Source: Rikenellaceae bacterium
Lineage (GTDB): Bacteria > Bacteroidota > Bacteroidia > Bacteroidales > UBA932
Assembly: GCA_022766385.1 (NCBI GenBank)
Contig: JALEPJ010000053.1
Span: forward strand, 1-64,000
Direction of reading: 5' to 3'
DNA length: 64,000 nucleotides
The stretch's first letter is position 1. Each line of letters opens with the position of its first letter. Shown here piece by piece: positions 43,680 to 51,588 of the stretch. The notes beneath the pieces were generated by a model. The model searched no databases. It had not been told where the DNA came from and saw nothing but the letters and a program-made list of their open reading frames with translations. The translations under genes and the position numbers were made by a program.

Positions 43680-45749
43680 ATGAAACTTAAGAATATTTTG
43701 ATTGCTATGGCATCAGTCCTTGCGGCTGCAAGCTTTTCAGCCTGCTCGGTTGAGGATGCCGTGCAGTTCCCTGTCATTGCCACAAAACAGGCCGTATATG
43801 AAGTTCCTGCAGAGGGTGGCGAGGTGACTGTAGCTATTGAGTCCAACGTAAGTTGGACAGCTTCAATGGCAGCTTCCACATCAAAGGATGTTATCGATGA
43901 TGTAAAACTGCTTACTGAGAAGGGCACGTCTGCCACTAAAGATCTCAAGCTCTCAATGGGAGCAAATACAGGTTATACAAGAGGAGTAATTGTAACCCTC
44001 ACTGGTCGTGATGTTTCTACAGCGGTTCTTGTTAAGCAGGCCGGTTTACTTGGTGAACGCCTCGATGCCATTACCATTGCAGAGTTCAATGACCTTCCTG
44101 TAGATGCATCCGTTTACTATCAGATCTCAGGTACAGTAACCAAGATCACCCAGTCAAGCAAGTACTCAAACTTCTACCTCAATGACGGTACAGGCGAGAT
44201 TTATGTCTATGGCCTTTATGACGGTAGAGGCGGCTCTCAGTTCACTGACGGCTGGCTTGACAGAATGGGCATACAGGTGGGCTATACTATGACCATCGGC
44301 GCTACAAGAGGCGTTTACGGAACTACCAAGGAGGCATTGTACGCATATCCTATTGAGTTCGCTCCGCCTACCACTCCTATCATCACTGCCAATACGACTG
44401 AGCTCAGCGTGTCTGCAAAAGCCAAGGAGGCCAAGTTCACCATTTCGGTAATGAACCTCAAGGGCAATTGGACTGTATCCGCTGCAGAGGCCTATGATTG
44501 GGTTACCGATTATACCAAGTCGGGCAGCGAGTCCGGAGACATTGTCATTGCCCTCACAGAGAATGAGAGCACCGAAGAGGCGAGGGTGGCGAAGTTCACC
44601 GTTGCATCTGAGGGAGCTCAGCCTCTTGAGCTTACCCTTACCCAGGAGAAGTCAACCGGTCTCCTTGAGACCATCAGCATCGCTGATTTCATTGCCCTTC
44701 CTGCTGATGACACAAACGTATATCAGGTTGCCGGCATCGTTTCGGGTGTCAAGACTGACGGCTCCGACAAGTATGGCAATTTCTATATCTCTGACAAGAC
44801 CGGAAAACTCTATATTTACGGCTTCGTTGGCGCAGAGGGCGGTGCAACCAGGAACTTTGTGAATGTTCAGGCTGAGATGGGCCTCAAGGACGGTGACTAC
44901 ATGATAGTCCAGGGTGCTCGCAGCGTATACAAGAACAATCCTCAGCTGGTTAACGCTTGGTATATGAAGCACTATCCATACAAGACCGCAGCTGAATTCA
45001 ATGCCCTTGAAGACAATGATGAGGTATTCTATACGGTTTCCGGCAAGGTGAAGAGCATCGCCAATGAAACTTATGGCAATGTTTACATCGAGGATGAGAC
45101 CGGTGAAGTATACATCTATGGAATACTTAATTGGAACGGAGAGTCAAGGAAGTTCAGTGAGCTTGGCATCAAGGTCGGTGACAAGATTACCGGTTACACC
45201 ATCAAGACTTCTTACAAGGAGTCAAGTCAGGCTAAGAATATGCAGATTGTCCTCATTGAAGCTGCCGGGGATGAAGGAGGCAATGAAGGTGGCAATGAAG
45301 GTGGCAATGAAGGCGACACCACTGGCGACTATACTTCGAATCTCAAATTCACTGTGAGCGCTGACAATGCTTCATTTGATGATTCTGCAGTCAGCATCAA
45401 CGGCACTGAGAATGTGTATAATGTAAAGCTTGGCAGTAGTAAAAAATTCGGATCCGCTACTGCGACACTTCCTGCCGGCACCAAGAAGGTCAGCTTCTAC
45501 AGCGTGGCTTGGAAGGGCGCCCCTGCTTCCATCAAGTTCACTATCGGTGACGTGGAGAAGAGTTTCGATGTGGCTGCCAACACGAATGCTTCAGGCAGCG
45601 GCCCTTTCGAATTTACTCTCACCGCTTCTGACAAGTATGAGCTGGTTCTCGACAGCGCACTTGCCGAGGCTACTGATATGAAAGTGGAGACCTATGCTGG
45701 CAACAACACCGGCTATCGTGCTTTCATTATGGCTGTAAAGGCTGAATAG
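43680..45749 (+). CDS. Surface lipoprotein with BACON and OB-fold-like domains
   Basis: A 689-residue lipoprotein (lipobox SFSACS, Cys about 21). Order as I read it: BACON-like domain (about 35-125), OB-fold-like domain (about 128-225, YYQISGTVTKI then SNFYLNDGTGEIYVYGL), a second BACON-like domain (about 230-325), a second OB-fold-like domain (about 330-430, YQVAGIVSGV then GNFYISDKTGKLYIYGF), a third (about 435-525, FYTVSGKVKSI then GNVYIEDETGEVYIYGI), a GGNE-repeat linker near 530-545 and a C-terminal domain of about 140 residues. The OB units resemble DUF5689/YhcR-type modules. Likely a cell-surface binding protein; nucleic acid as ligand is inference. Confidence 0.82.
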   Translation: MKLKNILIAMASVLAAASFSACSVEDAVQFPVIATKQAVYEVPAEGGEVTVAIESNVSWTASMAASTSKDVIDDVKLLTEKGTSATKDLKLSMGANTGYTRGVIVTLTGRDVSTAVLVKQAGLLGERLDAITIAEFNDLPVDASVYYQISGTVTKITQSSKYSNFYLNDGTGEIYVYGLYDGRGGSQFTDGWLDRMGIQVGYTMTIGATRGVYGTTKEALYAYPIEFAPPTTPIITANTTELSVSAKAKEAKFTISVMNLKGNWTVSAAEAYDWVTDYTKSGSESGDIVIALTENESTEEARVAKFTVASEGAQPLELTLTQEKSTGLLETISIADFIALPADDTNVYQVAGIVSGVKTDGSDKYGNFYISDKTGKLYIYGFVGAEGGATRNFVNVQAEMGLKDGDYMIVQGARSVYKNNPQLVNAWYMKHYPYKTAAEFNALEDNDEVFYTVSGKVKSIANETYGNVYIEDETGEVYIYGILNWNGESRKFSELGIKVGDKITGYTIKTSYKESSQAKNMQIVLIEAAGDEGGNEGGNEGGNEGDTTGDYTSNLKFTVSADNASFDDSAVSINGTENVYNVKLGSSKKFGSATATLPAGTKKVSFYSVAWKGAPASIKFTIGDVEKSFDVAANTNASGSGPFEFTLTASDKYELVLDSALAEATDMKVETYAGNNTGYRAFIMAVKAE

Positions 45750-45767
45750 TGGCAGCGCAATAATTCC

Positions 45768-45807
45768 GCAAATGGAAATCCGCTCCTGCTGATGGAATTC
45801 CATTTGC
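45768..45807 (+). other. Hairpin after the BACON/OB-fold gene
   Basis: GCAAATGGAA and TTCCATTTGC form a perfect 10-bp inverted repeat around a 20-base loop, without a T run. It lies between the stop codon and the terminator. Confidence 0.6.
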
Positions 45808-45824
45808 TGCATACAATTAATAAG

Positions 45825-45860
45825 AAGGTGACTGATAAGTGTTTATCGGTCACCTTTTTT
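45825..45860 (+). terminator. Terminator of the receptor 3 / lipoprotein unit
   Basis: AAGGTGACTGATAA pairs with TTATCGGTCACCTT across a short loop, followed by T residues. Confidence 0.92.
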
Positions 45861-46141
45861 GGTGGGTGGTCAAGTCCTTCATTGGTCGGCCTTACATTTG
45901 ACGTTTCACCAACCCTTTTATCCGTCTCACCCCGATTCTACTTTGCTTGCCTTGAAATTAGCCGTACATTGCAGCTACTTTGCAAACATATGATGCGAGC
46001 CTGTGGTGCCTGAGCTAATGAAAAATCCCTGATCCCATATATAGAACCAGAAAACAGCTTGTTCCCCACCTCCATCGCCTTCTTGTTGTGGGATACCCTG
46101 GCAGGTCCTCTTTCTGCCCTTTGCCACGCGAGCCGTGGGGA

Positions 46142-46206
46142 TTGCCGTGGGTTGTGGGGCCCTGTTGCCGTGGGTTGTGGGGGCTCTGTTGCTGTGTGTC
46201 GTGAGG
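46142..46206 (-). repeat. 24-bp-type tandem units adjoining element copy C
   Basis: On the plus strand units TTGCCGTGGGTTGTGGGG plus CCCTG (46142), TTGCCGTGGGTTGTGGGG plus GCTCTG (46165) and a diverged third (46189) abut the element. In the element's own orientation these are the downstream units and resemble the AACCGCGGCAAAAGG units after copy B. Confidence 0.7.
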
Positions 46207-46306
46207 CTTAACTCATTGTGTATCAACGCTTTAAGCCTTTATCTATGGGCAAAATTTCCCATAGACAAATGCCTAACATGCTGTGTGTCAGGCACTTATC
46301 CCCCAC
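46200..46306 (-). repeat. 107-bp palindromic element, copy C (inverted)
   Basis: The minus strand reads GTGGGGGATAAGTGCCTG at one end and GTTAAGCCTCACG at the other, with central arms TTTGTCTATGGG and GCCCATAGATAAA. It is the same length as copies A and B but in opposite orientation, lying in the 715-base gap before the sensor kinases. The rest of the gap (45861-46199 and 46307-46415) shows nothing I can name. Confidence 0.85.
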
Positions 46307-46415
46307 GCTTGACCAGAAGGGAAAGCCAAACCCGCTGGATCCCCACGAGTATCTCCTACAATCACCGCTTGAAGGAAAGCCCAGGGAGACTAAATGAATT
46401 TGAAGGACTTGCTCT

Positions 46416-46446
46416 TGGGAGAAAGGAACTAAAATTCTAAATTTGC
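46416..46446 (+). promoter_or_regulatory. Promoter of the sensor kinase pair
   Basis: TTG at 46416-46418 and TAAATTTG at 46439-46446 are 20 bases apart. The predicted transcription start, about 46452, falls after the first possible ATG (46450), which favours the ATG at 46465. Confidence 0.75.
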
Positions 46447-46464
46447 AGTATGTTGGAATTGCCG

Positions 46465-48381
46465 ATGAAAAACATTCGACTGCTGCTTATTTTGATACTC
46501 TCTGTTGTCTCTATGACAGCAGTCCGTTCTTTCGCACAGAACAACAGCCTGAAGATTGACGATTCTTGCTATCCTTCTTACAGACAAGCAGATTCTCTTG
46601 TGGGTACTGACAGTTTTCCGGCTCTGATTCAAGAGTTTGAAAACAAAGCCATTTCCGTTGATGACAAAAAAGCCCAGGTGCTGGTATATGTCCTTAAACT
46701 TAGGGATGCCAAGGCGACGGGACCAGATGAGAAGGTGGATAAATACTATGAAGACTTGAAGGAAGTAGCCAAGAGGCTGGATTATCTCCAGTATTATTTC
46801 TTCGCCTACCACCTCAGGGCCATCTATTATTATAACCACGGCTTCCAGGCCAAGGCCTATAGAATCAGTGAGGAGATGCTGGATGAAGCAGTGGCTATGG
46901 ACAATGAATATGGCCGCTGGTTCAGTGCCAGAAATATTGCAGACCTGTATATGGACAGCTACAAGCTATCCAGGGCAAAAGAATATCTGCTTAAGGCGGT
47001 TGAGATTTATGAGAATACTGAAAACAGGACCATCAAGGTTCAGGCTATGTCGAAAACCTATATGGACCTGGCCAGATGTGACGAGTTCGGCACTCCTGAT
47101 TTTGAGAAGTATCTGGACAAGGCTCTTGCAACAGCCAAGGTTTCTACCGATACTTTGACCGTATATTTCTACAGAGCATGCAATTCAGTACTGAAAAAGA
47201 ACATCGCCGAATACAACAAATACAAGGAAATCTGTCTGAACAATACACAACTGAAGAGGGTACGTGCCCAAGCAAGTGTGGACTTTATGATGGCGGACGC
47301 CGCTGTAAGTGGCGATTGGGACTACTTCCTTGAGGCCTTGAAGGGCCTGAACCATCACGAGGATTTATCATTTGTTACCCAACTGGCTGCAAAGTACGGT
47401 AATCTGGATGCGGTTGCCGAGTGCTATCAGCGCCATATTATGCTGATATACAACTCCCGTGATCACGAAGTCCAGCGTACTATCGAGCAGTTGGAGCTTA
47501 AGGTGGAGAATGAAAAGCTCAATCAGACCATAATACGCCAGAAGGAATCAACCAACAGAATTCTGATTGCCACATCGATTCTGCTTCTCTTAGGAGCCCT
47601 TTTCATATCTGTATCATCACTTTATTATATAAGGCGGCTGCGCAAGGCCAAAAAAGATGCAGAGGCTGCCAATACTATGAAGACCCGCTTCATTCAGAAT
47701 ATGAACCACGAAATCCGCACCCCTTTGAATGCGATAGTGGGTTTTACACAGCTGCTTATTGCCGATGATGAGCTGAATGAGGAAGAAAGGCAGCGCTATG
47801 GCAGGTATATCACCAACAACTCATCCCTGCTGATGATGCTGATTGATGACATCCTCGATATTTCCGATGTGGATAATGGCAAATACCGCTTGGCAATAGG
47901 CAAGTGCAATGTGGAAGAAATCTGCGTCAATGCGATGAATACAGTCGAATCCAGGGTTCCGGCCAGAGTGGCGTACCGTTTTGAAAATTCTACCCCGGAG
48001 GGCTTCTCTATTGTGACTGACGGTCGCAGAGTTCAGCAAGTGCTCATCAATTTCCTGACTAATTCCTGCAAGCATACGATTTCCGGAGAAATAGTGTTGA
48101 GCTGCAGCCTGACTGAGAGGGATGGCTATATCAGCTTTGCCGTGAGGGATACCGGGGAAGGTGTGCCGCCAGAATCGGCCGAGGAGATTTTCAATCGTTT
48201 CTCCAAGCTGAACGATTTCAAACAGGGCTCAGGTCTGGGCTTGAACATTTGTCGAGTAATAGCCGGGAAACTTGGAGGAGAAGTGGATATAGACCTGACT
48301 TACGGACGTTGCGCATCAGCCAATGCTAAGGGTGCGAGATTCGTATTCCATCTGCCGTTGAAGAGCGAATTCAAGTCTTAG
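46465..48381 (+). CDS. TPR-containing sensor histidine kinase 1
   Basis: A 638-residue membrane kinase starting at MKNIRLLLILILSV (an ATG five codons upstream lies before the likely transcript start). Signal sequence, a periplasmic helical region with TPR-like repeats (about 40-350), a transmembrane segment (about 370-390, ILIATSILLLLGALFIS), a HisKA domain with H-box MNHEIRTPLNAIVGFTQLL and a HATPase domain with DTGEGVPPESAEEIFNRFSK and GSGLGLNICRVI. No receiver domain follows, so it needs a separate response regulator, absent from this window. A paralogue follows after 3 bases. Confidence 0.93.
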   Translation: MKNIRLLLILILSVVSMTAVRSFAQNNSLKIDDSCYPSYRQADSLVGTDSFPALIQEFENKAISVDDKKAQVLVYVLKLRDAKATGPDEKVDKYYEDLKEVAKRLDYLQYYFFAYHLRAIYYYNHGFQAKAYRISEEMLDEAVAMDNEYGRWFSARNIADLYMDSYKLSRAKEYLLKAVEIYENTENRTIKVQAMSKTYMDLARCDEFGTPDFEKYLDKALATAKVSTDTLTVYFYRACNSVLKKNIAEYNKYKEICLNNTQLKRVRAQASVDFMMADAAVSGDWDYFLEALKGLNHHEDLSFVTQLAAKYGNLDAVAECYQRHIMLIYNSRDHEVQRTIEQLELKVENEKLNQTIIRQKESTNRILIATSILLLLGALFISVSSLYYIRRLRKAKKDAEAANTMKTRFIQNMNHEIRTPLNAIVGFTQLLIADDELNEEERQRYGRYITNNSSLLMMLIDDILDISDVDNGKYRLAIGKCNVEEICVNAMNTVESRVPARVAYRFENSTPEGFSIVTDGRRVQQVLINFLTNSCKHTISGEIVLSCSLTERDGYISFAVRDTGEGVPPESAEEIFNRFSKLNDFKQGSGLGLNICRVIAGKLGGEVDIDLTYGRCASANAKGARFVFHLPLKSEFKS

Positions 48382-48384
48382 TGT

Positions 48385-50295
48385 ATGAAAGGCCGTTTCA
48401 GAGTTATTGTTTTTGTTTTTCTGGCGCTTTGCCCGCTGGAGAGAGGCATTTGCATTGCCCAAAACAATCCTTATGAAATCGCTGACAGCTGCTATCCGGC
48501 ATATGTGAAAGCCGAGTCACTGGTAGGAAAGGCTGATTTTGATGAGTTTCTTGGCGAATTCGAGATTCTGGCGCGGCAGGCGGACGACCCGAAGGCCATC
48601 ACCCTTGTCGATGTATTGCGCCTCAAGGATGCCATCAGGCGCAACGATCCGGCCCTGACAGACAGGTGTTTGGAGCTTACTCTGGCGAGTTCCCTAAAGA
48701 GCGGCTACCTCCAATACTATTTCTACTCCTATTATCTGGCGGCATTGTCTTATTTCAATAAGGATATCAGGTCCAAAACCCTCGAAATCCTGAGAAAGAT
48801 GCGTGAGGATGCTGAGCTGATGGACAATGACTATGGACGCTGGTACTGTTCTGCCACCCTCGGGGACTACTACCAGGCCTCATATAAGCCGGAACTTGCC
48901 AGAAAGCACTTCCAGGAGGCCATAGATGTCCACGGGAAAACTCTTGACGAAACCATCAAAAAGCAGCCTGTCAGCAAGTTGTATGCATCCGTAGCATCGA
49001 CTTATGACTATGGTTCTCCTGAGTGGGATGAGAATATGCAAAAGGCCTATTCTACAGCTTTTTTTGCATCAGACAGCATTAGGGTTTATTATTTTGCCTT
49101 GTGCAATGCCGCCCTGAACAAGGATATTCCTCAATATGAGCATTATAGAAGCCTGTGTGCAGGCAGGAGCGAATTGGGAAAATCCCACCGCAATGCCGTC
49201 ATTATGGTCCAGCTCATCGATTGCGTTGTAAGGGGCCACTGGGAGGAGTTTTCCTCCTTGCGGCATTTTATCACCAATATGGAGGACTTGCGCTTTCTGA
49301 CCAGCCTCACAAGGACTTATGGCAATATCGACGCCTGCTCGAAATGCTATTCCCAGATTTTGGGTAAGGTCAATTCGATGAATGACAATGAGATACGCTC
49401 AATACTCGACGAGTTGTCCATGCAGATGGAAAATGACAGCTTGAGCCAGCTCGAAATCAAGCAGAGGGAGAAAACCAACAGCATCCTGGCCATCACTGTC
49501 ACCATCCTTCTTCTGACTGCCTTCTTGATAGGGTTTGTTTTGTATGCGTATTTGAGCAAGCTTAACAGAATCAAACGCAGGGCGGTAGCCGCGAACAATA
49601 CCAAGACCCGCTTCATCCGCAATGTCAATCACGAAGTCCGTACTCCTTTGAATGCCATTGTAGGTTTCACCCAGCTCCTTCTGAATGATGACGAACTGAC
49701 CGAGGAGGAGAGATGGCGTTACGGCACATACATCACCAACAACTCCTCGTTGCTGATGATGCTTATTGATGATATACTCGACATTTCGGATGTGGACAAT
49801 GGTGATTACCGCCTGACTATGGGAACCTGCAGTGTTGAAGAAATCTGCAGGAACGCAATGAATACCGTAGAGAGCAGGGTGCCCGCTGCTGTGCAATACC
49901 GTTTTGAAAACAATGCCCCTGAAGGCTTCAGTATCCTGACCGACAGCAGAAGGGTGCAGCAGATACTCATCAATTTCCTGACCAATTCCTGCAAACATAC
50001 ATCCAAAGGCGAGATAGTTCTGAGTGTAGGCTTGGACGAGAAGCCTGGCTGTGTAAGTTTCTCGGTCAGGGATAGCGGTGACGGAGTGGCTCCCGAATCG
50101 GCTGACGAAATCTTCCACCGTGATGCTGCCTTGGAGGAGTTTAAAAACGGCTCAGGCCTGGGCTTGAAGATTTGCCGGGTGATAGGAGAGAAGCTGGGTG
50201 GAGTCGTTGACATTGACCGCAATTATGGCCGCTGCGCCTCTCCCGATGCCGTAGGCGCGAGATTCGTATTCCATCTGGCATTGAAACAGGCATAA
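48385..50295 (+). CDS. TPR-containing sensor histidine kinase 2 (tandem paralogue)
   Basis: A 636-residue paralogue of the preceding kinase with the same order: signal sequence, TPR-like periplasmic region, transmembrane segment (about 372-395), HisKA (VNHEVRTPLNAIVGFTQLL) and HATPase (GSGLGLKICRVI). The F-box region reads IFHRDAALEEF, where kinase 1 has IFNRFSKLNDF, so the conserved RF is lost; the ATP lid may be altered. Long stretches of the kinase core are nearly identical to kinase 1, while the sensor regions diverge more, consistent with duplication followed by change in signal. Co-transcribed with kinase 1. Confidence 0.92.
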   Translation: MKGRFRVIVFVFLALCPLERGICIAQNNPYEIADSCYPAYVKAESLVGKADFDEFLGEFEILARQADDPKAITLVDVLRLKDAIRRNDPALTDRCLELTLASSLKSGYLQYYFYSYYLAALSYFNKDIRSKTLEILRKMREDAELMDNDYGRWYCSATLGDYYQASYKPELARKHFQEAIDVHGKTLDETIKKQPVSKLYASVASTYDYGSPEWDENMQKAYSTAFFASDSIRVYYFALCNAALNKDIPQYEHYRSLCAGRSELGKSHRNAVIMVQLIDCVVRGHWEEFSSLRHFITNMEDLRFLTSLTRTYGNIDACSKCYSQILGKVNSMNDNEIRSILDELSMQMENDSLSQLEIKQREKTNSILAITVTILLLTAFLIGFVLYAYLSKLNRIKRRAVAANNTKTRFIRNVNHEVRTPLNAIVGFTQLLLNDDELTEEERWRYGTYITNNSSLLMMLIDDILDISDVDNGDYRLTMGTCSVEEICRNAMNTVESRVPAAVQYRFENNAPEGFSILTDSRRVQQILINFLTNSCKHTSKGEIVLSVGLDEKPGCVSFSVRDSGDGVAPESADEIFHRDAALEEFKNGSGLGLKICRVIGEKLGGVVDIDRNYGRCASPDAVGARFVFHLALKQA

Positions 50296-50321
50296 TAAGC
50301 TGATAAATGAGAATTATTTCG

Positions 50322-50329
50322 TATCTTTA
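50322..50329 (+). promoter_or_regulatory. Possible promoter box of the nuclease gene
   Basis: TATCTTTA is one base from TAnnTTTG and lies 43 bases before the nuclease ATG. No clear -33 box. Confidence 0.4.
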
Positions 50330-50371
50330 TCCGCTTATAATTGCCTATCATATAATTTAGAATTATTGAAA

Positions 50372-51583
50372 ATGAAAAGCATCAGATTCATTCACACTCT
50401 GTCACTTCTGGCTTGTGCTACAGGCTTGATGCTCTTGGGTGCGTCCTGCGATAATAGAGGACCTTCAACTCCTGTAGTGTTGCAAATAAGCCTGGACAGC
50501 AATGAGCTTCCGGGCCAGAAAGCCACATATCCTTTGCATGTATCAGCTGAGGGCTCGTGGGTCATCAGCGTGGAAGCAGACGGAGCGTCTACGGACTGGA
50601 TCAGAGTCTCTCCAAATGAAGGAAAGAACTCACAGGACGTAATCATTACTGTACAGAAGAACAATACCAACACCAATCGCTCCTGCTATCTGGTCATCAA
50701 GAATGACAAGACCAGTTCAAGGTGCAAGGTGACCCAGCTTAGCAGCAGTGAGATTGATGCTCCTGCATGGCTGGAACTTCCGGCAATCAAGAGCGATGAC
50801 AATCATTTCTTCGTCACTCACGACTTCGAGGACAATGGCAAGACTTTCAGAAATTACGCCTTCCTTTTGAACAAGGAGGCCAAGGTTTCCGAGTGGGTGG
50901 CCTATCCTCTGAATGACGATATCAAGGGCTCTGGTTCCAGAGAGGATGCCTGGGGATCTCCTGAAGCCCCGAATCTGGATCCTAAGGTGCCGAGAGAGTA
51001 TCAGGCTGTACTCTATCGCTCTTACACGGATAACAATATGTATGACAGAGGCCATCAGATTCCTTCTGCAGACCGCTATCGCGGCAACTCCAACGCAATG
51101 ACCTTCTACGGTACCAACATCACTCCTCAGAAAAAGAATTTCAATCAGGGAATCTGGGCAGCTTTTGAGGGTAAGGTCCGCAATTGGGCGAGCAAGTCCG
51201 ACACCCTCTATGTTGTGACAGGCTGCACTGTGGAAGGGTCTGAGAAATTCACAAGCGACAATGATGGAAAGCAGATCACTGTGCCGACAGGCTACTACAA
51301 GGTACTCCTTTCCTACAGCAAGAACAACAATAAGAACAACAGCAGCAAGAAGATTGACGGCTATACTTCCATTGCTTTCTACTTCGACCATAACAAGACT
51401 TACTCTTATAACGCAAACAACAAGGAAGAGACAACAACCACCATTTTCAATCAGTCTATGACCGTTAACGAGCTCGAAAAGAAGCTGGGAATCGACTTCT
51501 TCGCCAGCCTTCCTGACCTGATAGGAAGCGACAAGGCTGAAAAGGTGGAAAGCCTCGAAGACAACTGGTTCAGAAACAACTAA
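50372..51583 (+). CDS. DNA/RNA non-specific endonuclease lipoprotein with BACON domain
   Basis: A 403-residue lipoprotein starting at MKSIRFIHTLSLL (lipobox LGASC, Cys about 26). A BACON-like domain (about 36-125) precedes a NUC1/EndA-type beta-beta-alpha-metal nuclease domain (about 140-395). The active-site motif DRGH is at residues 225-228, within YDRGHQIPSADR, and the metal-binding Asn is expected in NITPQKKNFNQG. Such enzymes cut both DNA and RNA; being lipid-anchored, it should work at the surface or in the periplasm. The M3 peptidase gene starts 5 bases later. Confidence 0.93.
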   Translation: MKSIRFIHTLSLLACATGLMLLGASCDNRGPSTPVVLQISLDSNELPGQKATYPLHVSAEGSWVISVEADGASTDWIRVSPNEGKNSQDVIITVQKNNTNTNRSCYLVIKNDKTSSRCKVTQLSSSEIDAPAWLELPAIKSDDNHFFVTHDFEDNGKTFRNYAFLLNKEAKVSEWVAYPLNDDIKGSGSREDAWGSPEAPNLDPKVPREYQAVLYRSYTDNNMYDRGHQIPSADRYRGNSNAMTFYGTNITPQKKNFNQGIWAAFEGKVRNWASKSDTLYVVTGCTVEGSEKFTSDNDGKQITVPTGYYKVLLSYSKNNNKNNSSKKIDGYTSIAFYFDHNKTYSYNANNKEETTTTIFNQSMTVNELEKKLGIDFFASLPDLIGSDKAEKVESLEDNWFRNN

Positions 51584-51588
51584 TTGAT

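Noticed and set aside
33214..45749. Sus-type polysaccharide utilisation locus
   Set aside because: The receptors are Oar-like, none is followed by a SusD-type gene, and no glycoside hydrolases are adjacent; the GH51 gene is more than 10 kb away next to unrelated genes.
45792..46013. Short plus-strand frame in the gap before the kinases
   Set aside because: It overlaps the terminator of the upstream gene and its translation has no recognisable features.
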